A stretch of DNA of 64,000 nt from Halobacteriovorax marinus (GTDB lineage Bacteria > Bdellovibrionota > Bacteriovoracia > Bacteriovoracales > Bacteriovoracaceae), in assembly GCA_002163155.1 (NCBI GenBank), contig MAAO01000015.1, positions 124,001-188,000 of the forward strand, given 5' to 3'. Positions 16,592-25,352 of the stretch are shown one piece after another. Position numbers and translations under genes: made by a program. Numbering within the stretch: the stretch's first letter is position 1; every line of letters begins with the position of its first letter. The notes under the pieces were generated by a model. The model saw nothing but the letters and a program-made list of their open reading frames with translations, was not told where the DNA came from and made no database searches.

Positions 16592-18367
16592 TTACCTATA
16601 AAAACTAGGATGGGGTATTTCTAAGAGTTTAGTATTCTCTTCTGCTGATAATTCTTCAAATTCCAGAGCGTTTTTAAAATATATCAATTTATATATTACT
16701 TCATCACTACTTTTAAAGGTCTTTATAAAACTTACTTTAGAATGACTTTTCTGTGCTGCCTTTAGAACTGATTCATTTGTTTCTTTAGAAATGATACTTG
16801 TGCCATAACGTCTATAAAAGATCTCTTTTTTTGGATAATATAGTAAGAGGTACCCTTCATTATCAATGGAGAAGATATCTTCTAAGGGAATTCGAGTATC
16901 AAGATTATAAGTATAAATAGGAAGAATTTTTTCCTTGGAAAGAAACTCTAAATAACCCCACTCTCTTTCATCGTGCATGAGAATAGGACGTTCTATTTTA
17001 TTATCTACAAGATACTTTGCTATGTCTTCATAGAGAGACATCTTCTGAGAAGATTCTGGACCTACTGTTCTATATATATTCATCCAATGATTAAGATTGT
17101 AAAACTGAAAAACAATAAACGCGGCGATGACTACGTATGACAGTTTAGTTTTATTTTTTAAGAATAGGATAAGCGCCATAGAGAATAATAAACAAAGGAT
17201 AGAATAAATTTCAGAGATTCTTGTTGTGTAGGTCAGATCGTTGTGACTAGCGAGAAAGGCCAAGACTGCCCAAATGAAGAAAGCTCCTATAAAAACTCGT
17301 CCCTTCTTCTCTTTTAAGTTTATTAATAGAAAAGCTAGAGGGAAAATTGCAATTGACCCCACTCTTTTAAGAGTCGAAAAGTTAAGCTTATTGTAATAAC
17401 TTCCAGTCAAATCAAAGAGATTTAGCTGATCATTGAGAAATACAATAGGAGATCCCACCATGGCAATTAACTCCTGCAACAAGAGAACCCAGTGAGAAAA
17501 AGGTTTACCATACCCTTCTCCAGTTCTTTCTATGATTTCAGAAGAGGCACCGTTGGTTTGCAGTAATAATCCAATGTAGATCAAACTAAGAATCGCTGTA
17601 GCGACTACAATCCCCTTATTTTTATAAAAGTCTTTTTTAAAGATCATAAAAAGAGGAATTGAAACCACCAGAAAATTTAGTTTAACCATCAAACCAAAAA
17701 CAAATAGTCCGCATACTGTAGCTCTTAAAACTTTCTTCTCTGATTGAATCAGATAGAAAATCATCCAAAACAAAAGAGCAAAGAGCTGTTCCGAGAAATA
17801 CGAGGTATAACTTGAAATAAAAATTGGCGATATTGAACAGAGAAAAACAGTTGAGAATGCCGTAAAAGTATCAATTTTTTTTCTGACTCCAAGAAAGAGA
17901 AAGATCAGTACTAGAATAGAAATGAATTGATTATATATATTCTTAGCTAGGCTGGGATTCACCACAAAAGTAAGTAGCTTGTAAATATTAGAAGGAATGG
18001 CAGACATTCTTCGAAACTTATAAAGTGGTATTTTCTGACCATTATAAGAGTAATAATAGATAGGTTGATTATCAGAAATATGAAGGCCATCCACTTGATC
18101 ACCCTTTAAGTTTATATAGGAATCGGGAGCAAAGCAGCTCTTGCAATCCGTGACTTTTATTCTTCCTTGAATGAGAGAAAAACGCTCCTGGATAATCAAA
18201 TTTGGAGTTTTATTTATAAGTGTCTGAGGAGCATCATCATTTAATAAGGGCTCTACTCCTATAGTGACGTTGTATATCCCCATATAGATGAAAATACAGA
18301 TCAACAATAGGCAAGAAAGAGTTCGCTTAGAACAGGAATTGATATATTCAAATGGGTCAGTAAACAT
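16592..18367 (-). CDS. Polytopic membrane protein, glycosyltransferase-39/83-like
   Basis: The 591-residue protein has one N-terminal helix, a ~130-residue extracytoplasmic part and about nine further helices between residues 145 and 430. A soluble C-terminal domain of roughly 150 residues ends the protein. This resembles GT-C-type lipid-linked sugar transferases such as ArnT or the PMT family, but I see no clear acidic catalytic pair in the first loop, only LLNDDAPQT near residue 42. The role would be transfer of a lipid-linked sugar in the inner membrane. It is convergent with the radical SAM gene (6 bp apart) and divergent from the DUF1501-like gene. The family assignment is tentative; the membrane topology is clear. 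Confidence 0.6.
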   Translation of the reverse strand: MFTDPFEYINSCSKRTLSCLLLICIFIYMGIYNVTIGVEPLLNDDAPQTLINKTPNLIIQERFSLIQGRIKVTDCKSCFAPDSYINLKGDQVDGLHISDNQPIYYYSYNGQKIPLYKFRRMSAIPSNIYKLLTFVVNPSLAKNIYNQFISILVLIFLFLGVRKKIDTFTAFSTVFLCSISPIFISSYTSYFSEQLFALLFWMIFYLIQSEKKVLRATVCGLFVFGLMVKLNFLVVSIPLFMIFKKDFYKNKGIVVATAILSLIYIGLLLQTNGASSEIIERTGEGYGKPFSHWVLLLQELIAMVGSPIVFLNDQLNLFDLTGSYYNKLNFSTLKRVGSIAIFPLAFLLINLKEKKGRVFIGAFFIWAVLAFLASHNDLTYTTRISEIYSILCLLFSMALILFLKNKTKLSYVVIAAFIVFQFYNLNHWMNIYRTVGPESSQKMSLYEDIAKYLVDNKIERPILMHDEREWGYLEFLSKEKILPIYTYNLDTRIPLEDIFSIDNEGYLLLYYPKKEIFYRRYGTSIISKETNESVLKAAQKSHSKVSFIKTFKSSDEVIYKLIYFKNALEFEELSAEENTKLLEIPHPSFYR

Positions 18368-18632
18368 TCTCTCAATTATATACTGCTACAAATTTAAATA
18401 ACAGTATGTACAAAGTGGTAGCCTCATAAAGTAATTTAGTAGGTTATTCGTCAAGATGACAGTTATCTGAGGCGGCTCATTTTGCGAGAATTCCCTCTTT
18501 TTAAATTAATACTAGTAGTTTTAAGAATATAGCGACCAACTAATTCCAGTTGGATAATAACTCGAGTTTTTGATAAAATTATTCAAGAACTAAGCATTTG
18601 AAATCTTTCAGGAAATAGAGCGGTATTCAAGT

Positions 18633-20402
18633 ATGAAAAGAAGATATTTCTTGGCCATGGCCGGTGCATCACTACTCTATCCTTTTAGAGGAATACTAGA
18701 GAACACCTATAGATCTTTGGGACTAAGTAATGATCAAAGTTCATCAAAGAAGTACATTCTCATTAACGTCATTGAGGCTCCAGCTAGATGGATGTTCGAT
18801 ACCATTTTGAAACCAACCAATGCCCATGGCTTTGTCCAAGGTAAACTAATTCCCACTCATTTTAAGAAAACGGGATCAGCTCCTTTTGATTTTGAATACG
18901 ACTATGGTTTTCACGAAGTGAACGGTTATCAATTTCCCTATATGTGGCAATTTGATATTCCTACAGCTGATGGGAAAACAACTCCCCTAAGTAATCTGGC
19001 AGAAAATATGTTCATCGTTCGTGGTTGTGACATGGTTCTAGATGGACATGAAATAAATAATCGAAGACTAGAAGCTCCTTCTATTGGGTCTCATAGTATA
19101 TCCGGGTTACACGATGCGAACACTTCTCCTCTCTTTGGATGTTTATCACTTGAAGGAGCAAGGGAAGCTGGAACTGCTGCTCAGGCCTACTCCTCTCCAT
19201 CAACAAATAGAACGATTATAAAAGATAGTACTGAGAATTATATTGAATACCTCTTAAGGCCATTTATTGAAAGAGCCAGTGTGAATTCAACTATTGTAGA
19301 TAAGGCCATTAGTGAAGCTCTTACTAGTAATAAGGATTCTCATATAGGAAAAAAACTTAACAGTAATGAGCAATCAAAGAAAAGAGCTGCAAACATCATT
19401 AATCAACATCATCAAGTGATCACAAGAGAGTATAATGACAATGTCAAAAAGTACCAAGACCTTATAAATAGAAGTATTCAAAGAACAAATATTTTGGGCC
19501 TCACTGATAAGAGAGTACCAGGTCTCAAGTTTCCATTAGAATTAAAAAAGAAGTTTCATCAGAGTGGAAAAGCTTTTGAAAAGGTGGACTACCTTGGTGC
19601 CTACAAGGAAATCGATTATCTTGTATTGGCAGATGATGTCAGAACAATGTTTGATACTGCAGAAATTAAAGGATTAGCAAAACAAATGGCACTAGCTGAG
19701 GTTTCATTAAAATATGATCTCACCAGTTCAATTAATATTAATGTTGATTGCTTAAGAAATATGAAAACAAAAACTACAAAACTAGAACACATAAGTATGA
19801 CTCATGAAGGTGATGTTGTGCACTTTAAACTTAAATCTAGTGATGTGGTAGAAAATCTTGGACTGAGACATAATGCTGATTCACACAAATGTGGATCTCT
19901 AACTAGTTTGCTCTGTGACACTCTATTTTGGAGAGCTATGGCCAGTTGTACATATGAGCTCACAAGATCGCTCAAAGTGGCAAGTACTGAGCTATGGAAT
20001 AATTCATTAATTCACCTCACCACAGAATTTGAAAGGGAGCCTGGAGATATCGATAAGGGATCCCATCATGGCTTTACAGGGCATACTTCAACTTTTCTAA
20101 GCGGTGCTGTAAAAAAGACCGAAGTCATAGGAAATATTTATACCCTCTCCCATGACCCCACCGACGTCTCCCCGGGTTGTGGAACTTGGGGAAAGGCGGC
20201 AGACGTAAAGTCTCTTGGAAATAGAAAAATGGTTTATGGAAATATTTCTTCTTCCATATCAAATTTCCTTGGATGTGAGACACCTCTTCCCCACGAGAAA
20301 AAAGTATTCAAATTAAAGAATGGAAAAATTACTTCATTAATTGAGGCACCAGAGAATAAAGAATTTATGGAAAAAAACCTTAAGACAGAAAAAGCGGTGT
20401 AG
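18633..20402 (+). CDS. DUF1501-like exported protein (probable Tat substrate)
   Basis: The 589-residue protein begins KRRYFLAMAGAS, which fits the RRxFL twin-arginine signal. Near the C-terminus LIHLTTEFEREPG followed by GSHHGFTGHTSTFLSGAV resembles the SEFGRTP...DHW...LLAGGG region of DUF1501/DUF1552 proteins, relatives of the alkaline phosphatase fold. Other His/Asp-rich pieces are RGCDMVLDGHEINN and NADSHKCGS. In planctomycetes and Bdellovibrio-type bacteria these proteins come with cytochrome-like partners, exactly as here, where a small exported protein and a cytochrome-domain protein follow in the same direction. The function of the family is not known. The promoter region of 265 bp is long, with a CCAACT/AGTTGG dyad. 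Confidence 0.65.
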   Translation: MKRRYFLAMAGASLLYPFRGILENTYRSLGLSNDQSSSKKYILINVIEAPARWMFDTILKPTNAHGFVQGKLIPTHFKKTGSAPFDFEYDYGFHEVNGYQFPYMWQFDIPTADGKTTPLSNLAENMFIVRGCDMVLDGHEINNRRLEAPSIGSHSISGLHDANTSPLFGCLSLEGAREAGTAAQAYSSPSTNRTIIKDSTENYIEYLLRPFIERASVNSTIVDKAISEALTSNKDSHIGKKLNSNEQSKKRAANIINQHHQVITREYNDNVKKYQDLINRSIQRTNILGLTDKRVPGLKFPLELKKKFHQSGKAFEKVDYLGAYKEIDYLVLADDVRTMFDTAEIKGLAKQMALAEVSLKYDLTSSININVDCLRNMKTKTTKLEHISMTHEGDVVHFKLKSSDVVENLGLRHNADSHKCGSLTSLLCDTLFWRAMASCTYELTRSLKVASTELWNNSLIHLTTEFEREPGDIDKGSHHGFTGHTSTFLSGAVKKTEVIGNIYTLSHDPTDVSPGCGTWGKAADVKSLGNRKMVYGNISSSISNFLGCETPLPHEKKVFKLKNGKITSLIEAPENKEFMEKNLKTEKAV

Positions 20403-20404
20403 AA

Positions 20405-20983
20405 GTGAAAAAAATGACTTATGCCATTCTCTTATTCTTCTCCATCACTGACTTCTCAATGGGAAAGTCTCTCTTTAAGTCTAGTACACGTACAGCAGAC
20501 AAATTCTATGTCTATCGCACACTCGAAAAGGTTTTTGGAGAAAGTAATAAAAGTATTCTAGTGAAAAACATCTTAAACTCTCCAGAGCTATTTGGTGGTG
20601 GCTGCCTACCCTACAATGTCTCCATGAAGAGTGAGAAGTTTGACTTAAGCGATGAGAACTTTGAAGACCGTTGTTTTAATAATATTACAGAAATTGGATC
20701 GCCTGCTTTTGTAGAGATGTCTGTAATTCGACAAGTTAAAACAGAGAATACCTGTAATGAGATTTTAAAAGACACTAAAAATATTCGACATGCTCTCGCA
20801 CTAGTCTCACTAAGTGAAAGTAGTCCAATAGACCTAAAATCTGTAAAAAGAACAACGAACTTGTTCTTCTACAAGAAGAAACAGAGAGAGACCTATTCTA
20901 AGATCATTGTAAACAATCAGATTAAAACTTGGAGAGACGTGCTACTAGTTCTATGTAAAAGTCCTGAGTGGCAAATACTATAA
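20405..20983 (+). CDS. Small exported protein of unknown family
   Basis: The 192-residue protein starts at a GTG two bases after the DUF1501-like gene (an ATG nine bases further on is possible). It has a Sec-type signal (MTYAILLFFSITDFSMG) and four or more Cys after it (GGGCLPYN, DRCFNN, NTCNEI, LVLCKSP) that may form disulfides. I recognise no domain. It is placed between the DUF1501-like protein and the cytochrome-containing protein, with the following ATG overlapping its stop codon. All three are thus likely one operon and may act on the same periplasmic complex. Confidence 0.65.
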   Translation: MKKMTYAILLFFSITDFSMGKSLFKSSTRTADKFYVYRTLEKVFGESNKSILVKNILNSPELFGGGCLPYNVSMKSEKFDLSDENFEDRCFNNITEIGSPAFVEMSVIRQVKTENTCNEILKDTKNIRHALALVSLSESSPIDLKSVKRTTNLFFYKKKQRETYSKIIVNNQIKTWRDVLLVLCKSPEWQIL

Positions 20984-22749
20984 TGAAAATTAAGATACTT
21001 CTTTCCCTATTTCTCATTTGTATCTCACTTCTTTCTTTTAAGAGTGGTAAAAAGTACTACCTCTTAAACGAATATATAACGGAATCATCTCAAGAATTTC
21101 AAAACTTTCATAGGGTCATTAATTTAAGGTGCGCGAACTGTCATTCTGACTATACGTTTTACACAGAAGAAGATTGGATAGAACAAAAATTCATCGTACC
21201 AGGAAACCCTTATGACTCTAAACTCTTCTCTTCTCTAAGGAGTAGTCACACTGGTGGAGATGAGGACATGCCTCCTTTCCTCGCCCTATCAGAAGTAGAG
21301 CTTGAAACCATAAAGAAATACATTAGTGGACTTAAATCCAAGGGTACAATTTTAGAGATTGATATATCTTTCCCCAAGATTGATTTCCCTTCCACTGAAA
21401 AATTATCTGAAACAGAAGTATTTGAAAGGTGTTTTATTCAGCTCACAGGAGAAAGGATAGCTCAGAATAGTAAACTCTTTAGAGAAGTAGAAAATGGCAC
21501 AACCACACCTGCCAAGGCCTGTTACCAAATTTTAAAAGAAGCCAAGTTTAAAAACCGTGACTTTAACTATTCAAATGAATCTCTGTCCATTAAAACTAGA
21601 GATCAACTCCATAGATTTCATACTTCTTGGATTAAAGATTATGCCTATTACAGAAGTGGATCGACATATCTCTCACACGATATCTTTCCTATGGACGAGG
21701 CTGCACTCCATCTCACCAACGTCTTATGGAATGGCAAACACTATAGTGAACTCTTAAATTCAAAGGATACTCTACGCCCCATAAGAAGCGCCAGGAGTAA
21801 GAATAAAATCCATCTTTTCTTTGAAGGAAGAGAAGATTTTAATAAACTTAAGAAGAGCGTCCTTGGAAATGAGAATATTAAAGGAAAAACCTTTCCTTGG
21901 AACCCAAAGTGGCTCCCTCGAGGACATCTCGTTAATATAGAAGCCAAGAAGAGTTTTCAAAGTGTTCAATACTATGTGAATCGAGACACCAACGTGACAA
22001 TGTACAATGATGGCCTCATTTTAGACAAGGGTCTTCATGGCGCCAATGGTAGTCAATCATATATCTTAAATAATATAGGAAGAGATCCAGGTGAGAAAAG
22101 TAACGGAGGACTCGTTATTCCAAGAACATGGGCCAAGAAAGTTCTACAGGATTTTATGTGTAGAAAGCTTCCAGTAATAAAAGTTGAAGATGCCCTCTCA
22201 TACGTTCAAAAGAATTCAACTATAAAGTTTAGAGCGAAGAGCTCTTGCATGCAGTGTCACACGACTATTGATCCCATGTCAGGAGCTATCAGACACTCAC
22301 AAGTTGTCTATACAAATACGACAGGAAGAACTTCCATACACGTTAAATTTCATAAAGAAACAATGAGAAGCTTAAATGATCTTTTCCCAGACAGAGATGA
22401 TAAGTTCTACCTAAGACCCACCAAGGGAAGGTTTATTTATAGAACGATTATGGGTAAACTCATTAATAAAGAATTTAGCTCACTGGAAGACTTAAATAAA
22501 ATAATCACTTCAACTGATGATTACTATACCTGTGCAGCTTCAAAATACTTCTATTACATGACAGGTATAAGTGTAGAACTAGAGAATATTAAACAGTCCT
22601 ATGGAGACATAGACGATAATTCAAAATATCTTATAGGTGAAGTCATAGCACTTGGGAAGAAATTAAAAGCTCATGGTGATGTTAAGCAACTCATCCGCGA
22701 TATAATTAAAATGGAAATATATAAGCAGGATAATTTTGGCGACTTATAA
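20983..22749 (+). CDS. Planctomycete-type cytochrome c protein (DUF1588/DUF1592-like)
   Basis: From the ATG at 20983 (its first A is the last base of the previous stop, TAATG) the protein has 588 residues; an upstream GTG at 20968 has no signal-peptide advantage. After a Sec signal it has LRCANCHSDYTF (a haem-c CxxCH site around residue 46) with GNPYDSKLFSSLRS and DEDMPP, as in the PSCyt domains where Met is the second ligand. A second CMQCH lies at about 420 in SSCMQCHTTIDPMSGAIRH, typical of DUF1588/DUF1585 proteins. It probably serves as a periplasmic redox partner for the DUF1501-like protein. No substrate is known for the family. Confidence 0.75.
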   Translation: MKIKILLSLFLICISLLSFKSGKKYYLLNEYITESSQEFQNFHRVINLRCANCHSDYTFYTEEDWIEQKFIVPGNPYDSKLFSSLRSSHTGGDEDMPPFLALSEVELETIKKYISGLKSKGTILEIDISFPKIDFPSTEKLSETEVFERCFIQLTGERIAQNSKLFREVENGTTTPAKACYQILKEAKFKNRDFNYSNESLSIKTRDQLHRFHTSWIKDYAYYRSGSTYLSHDIFPMDEAALHLTNVLWNGKHYSELLNSKDTLRPIRSARSKNKIHLFFEGREDFNKLKKSVLGNENIKGKTFPWNPKWLPRGHLVNIEAKKSFQSVQYYVNRDTNVTMYNDGLILDKGLHGANGSQSYILNNIGRDPGEKSNGGLVIPRTWAKKVLQDFMCRKLPVIKVEDALSYVQKNSTIKFRAKSSCMQCHTTIDPMSGAIRHSQVVYTNTTGRTSIHVKFHKETMRSLNDLFPDRDDKFYLRPTKGRFIYRTIMGKLINKEFSSLEDLNKIITSTDDYYTCAASKYFYYMTGISVELENIKQSYGDIDDNSKYLIGEVIALGKKLKAHGDVKQLIRDIIKMEIYKQDNFGDL

Positions 22750-22784
22750 CCAATTTATCTCAGCAATACTAAAATAGGCTAAAT

Positions 22785-24179
22785 ATGAATAAAACACCTT
22801 TAAAAGACAAACTCTCAGCAAAGATATTACTGTCATTTGTCAGTCTACTTCTCTCCCTCGGAGCACTAGAAGGTGGACTCAGGTTAGCTGGAGTGGCGCT
22901 AAATTATCAAAAACAAGCAGACTACACCCCCTATGATGAGAAAAGTTCATACATAAGAGATGAGTCCTATGAAGCGTATTCCAGTAAGAAATCTAGTGAA
23001 ACGATCCTCTGTATTGGAGATTCTTTTACCAATGCTGGAAATGTCAAAAGTTACCATAGTTATCCCTACAATCTCTACGAGCTCTTTAAGTTGGACAAGA
23101 GTCCTGCAAGAGTACTCAACATGGGTCTTTGCGAAGATAGCACCTTTGGTGTCCATGATAGATTTAAAAATTTCCTTATTAAGAATAAGGGCACAAGTAA
23201 ATTTCCCGATAAAGTTGTTATTCTCATTGGGGCAGCTGATAAGTTTGAGCGATTTGAAATTGAACAAGATGATCGTTACGACCAAGATTGGTTTGAGATT
23301 AGAGAAGCTGGTTGGCTTAAGAAAACAAGGCTCTTTAAAGTCTATCGTCATATAAAACTCTCCTTTATTCAAAAATACCTCTCAAATGGATTATCAAGTG
23401 AGAACAGTATTAATGACAGTGAGTTTGAAGCTATAAAAGAGAAGTATCTTTTCTTTAAAGAGAAAATTAAATTAAATCCCAATGATCCAAAATTACAAGA
23501 GTTAGTAACATCAACAATTTCTTCACTGCCACAGAGTTTTAAAAATTACTGTGAGGGATTAAGCATTAAGTTTGAAAATGCTCAAGAGCTCACCCACTCG
23601 TTGCTAGTTTATATGTCAAAGATTCTGATCACCAGACATCGTCATGATTTGGCGCTAAAGTGGTTACTAGACCTAGCGAAAGCTGAACCCGTAAATTTTT
23701 GGTCAGGTAAATTTGATGATGCTTATTTCAGAATCATTCAAACGTATCAAATACAAAGTAAGTACAGTGAAAAGGAAGTCCTCAAGGTTCTAGATGACAG
23801 TCAAAAGAATTTTCCTGAAATCACTAAGTTTAAAAAATTCACTGAATTCTATACCTTAGTTAGCGATAGTGAGAAAGTAGCGAGTTATGTAGATACTAAG
23901 AGACTTGCGACTTGGAAGAAAATTATAGATCTGTGTAAAGAACATAAAATCAAGCTCTATATAATGAATTACCCCTCAGAGTATGAGAGCGCTAATAAGT
24001 CTATCCAACAAGTTGTGAGTGAACATCATGTTAATTTTATCGACACCAATCACTACTTCAAGAAACTCATTGAAAGGGACGGAAGAGGTAAGTATCTAGA
24101 GGATGACGATCACTTAACTCCCCTAGGTTATAAACTCATGGCGAAACAAATTTATAAATATATGAAAGAGAATAAGTAA
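22785..24179 (+). CDS. SGNH/GDSL-hydrolase-like protein (paralogue 1)
   Basis: The 464-residue protein has one N-terminal membrane helix (about 12-33) and an SGNH fold. Block I is CIGDSFTNAGNVKSY with the nucleophile Ser, a block-III-like VILIGAADK carries an acidic-rich segment in place of GxND, and block V near the C-terminus is DDDHLTPLGYKLMAK with the Asp-x-x-His pair. The insert of about 250 residues between the blocks is helical. The family includes AlgJ/AlgX-type O-acetyltransferases and periplasmic acyl-esterases of surface polysaccharides, so a role in acetyl addition to or removal from a glycan is likely. Its close paralogue lies at 29258. It is convergent with a radical SAM gene, 6 bp away. 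Confidence 0.8.
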   Translation: MNKTPLKDKLSAKILLSFVSLLLSLGALEGGLRLAGVALNYQKQADYTPYDEKSSYIRDESYEAYSSKKSSETILCIGDSFTNAGNVKSYHSYPYNLYELFKLDKSPARVLNMGLCEDSTFGVHDRFKNFLIKNKGTSKFPDKVVILIGAADKFERFEIEQDDRYDQDWFEIREAGWLKKTRLFKVYRHIKLSFIQKYLSNGLSSENSINDSEFEAIKEKYLFFKEKIKLNPNDPKLQELVTSTISSLPQSFKNYCEGLSIKFENAQELTHSLLVYMSKILITRHRHDLALKWLLDLAKAEPVNFWSGKFDDAYFRIIQTYQIQSKYSEKEVLKVLDDSQKNFPEITKFKKFTEFYTLVSDSEKVASYVDTKRLATWKKIIDLCKEHKIKLYIMNYPSEYESANKSIQQVVSEHHVNFIDTNHYFKKLIERDGRGKYLEDDDHLTPLGYKLMAKQIYKYMKENK

Positions 24180-24185
24180 TAGATA

Positions 24186-25292
24186 TTACTTTCGACAGTG
24201 ATCACTTTTACAGCAGCTGCGACACTCTTCAAGAAATGGCATTTGAGAATCTATAAACTTTAAAAAGCCTTGGTTTCTCTTCTGCCTAAGAACTTTCTTA
24301 GTGTCATAATTAACGTCTCTAATGTTTCCAAAGTCGTAAGTGATACAAGAAGTAAGCTGTCCATCGTAATGAAGATAGTATTCACTCCAATGTTTATTAC
24401 ACTTTTTAACACCAAAGCTATGTTGATCATCAATATAATCTAGTAACATTTCATCTTTAGGCATTCGAGGATCAATTCCGATATACATCTTAGATTTCTT
24501 CTTATATTCGATAATATACCTAATGGCGTTCTTGACTGCTTCCCTAGTTTCGTCAGGATATTCAAAAGTATTACCTGGAAAATCAGGAATGATGTTGTAA
24601 TCACTAAAAGTATCAAAGACCATTCTATTTTTATTATTATAAATTAGTGAGAATTGAATATTATCTACACCTAAGACATTTTCCGCGTAATCAAGAATCT
24701 TAGGAATATCCATGTAGTTTTCAGGTGTAATGATTGTTTTTAAACATGTTACAGGATATTTTGCACCCACTTCTAGCTTTCGCTCCTGCATGTACTTAAT
24801 CATGCCAGTCGCCCTTTCAAAGGTTCCTTTTTTGCCGCGAAGCTTGTCATGGTATTCTTCCATGCCATCAATTGAAGTCATATAATAAGTAATTTTTTGA
24901 TCGATAAATTTATCTATAGTCGCCTTGGTCATTGTGGTTCCATTAGTAATAATGGAAATGAGACGCTTCTTCTTTGTCATATAGTCCAGTAAAGGCAGAG
25001 TATGCTTTGAAAAGAAAATCTCTCCTCCGCAAAAATCAATGACTGTATTTCTTGGAATTGTATCGACAATCTTCTTCCACTCATCGAGAGAGAGGGCGTT
25101 TGGCTCAGGAGTATTCAGAGCATCCTTGGTATAACAATGAGGACAGGTTAAATTGCATTTCTTAGTAATATAGAAGGTAATTCTCAGAGGTGAAAACGGA
25201 AAAAAAGGGTGAAAGAATCTGGCCCCCGCTCCGAAAACATATGAGTATATATTGAATATGGGTCTAAGCAGCTTCTTTATTTCTATTTTCAT
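24186..25292 (-). CDS. Radical SAM/SPASM protein
   Basis: The 368-residue protein has the 4Fe-4S SAM cluster in ITKKCNLTCPHCYTKD (CxxxCxxC, residues about 47-54), FCGGEIFF in the place of the GGEP SAM-binding motif, and DGMEEYHDKLRG on the next strand. The C-terminal SPASM region has CNKHW, GQLTSCITYDFGN and ECRSCCKSDHCRK, giving extra cysteines for auxiliary clusters. These proteins usually modify peptides or sugars by radical chemistry. The N-terminal 35 residues (FNIYSYVFGAGARFFHPFFPF) are unusually aromatic and may be a membrane-associating leader. It is divergent from a polytopic membrane protein gene. The substrate is unknown. Confidence 0.85.
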   Translation of the reverse strand: MKIEIKKLLRPIFNIYSYVFGAGARFFHPFFPFSPLRITFYITKKCNLTCPHCYTKDALNTPEPNALSLDEWKKIVDTIPRNTVIDFCGGEIFFSKHTLPLLDYMTKKKRLISIITNGTTMTKATIDKFIDQKITYYMTSIDGMEEYHDKLRGKKGTFERATGMIKYMQERKLEVGAKYPVTCLKTIITPENYMDIPKILDYAENVLGVDNIQFSLIYNNKNRMVFDTFSDYNIIPDFPGNTFEYPDETREAVKNAIRYIIEYKKKSKMYIGIDPRMPKDEMLLDYIDDQHSFGVKKCNKHWSEYYLHYDGQLTSCITYDFGNIRDVNYDTKKVLRQKRNQGFLKFIDSQMPFLEECRSCCKSDHCRK

Positions 25293-25352
25293 AAGTTATC
25301 CATGATTTTACATTAGCTCTAGTTCTATGTAAAATTTCATAGACTTATAAGG

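Noticed and set aside
18536-18553. CCAACT-N6-AGTTGG dyad before the DUF1501-like gene
   Set aside because: Six-base arms are likely by chance in a 265-bp AT-rich gap and no -35/-10 pair is near; kept only as a note.
22947-23372. Long antisense frames (131 and 141 codons) inside the first SGNH gene
   Set aside because: They overlap a clear conserved gene and do not resemble any family.
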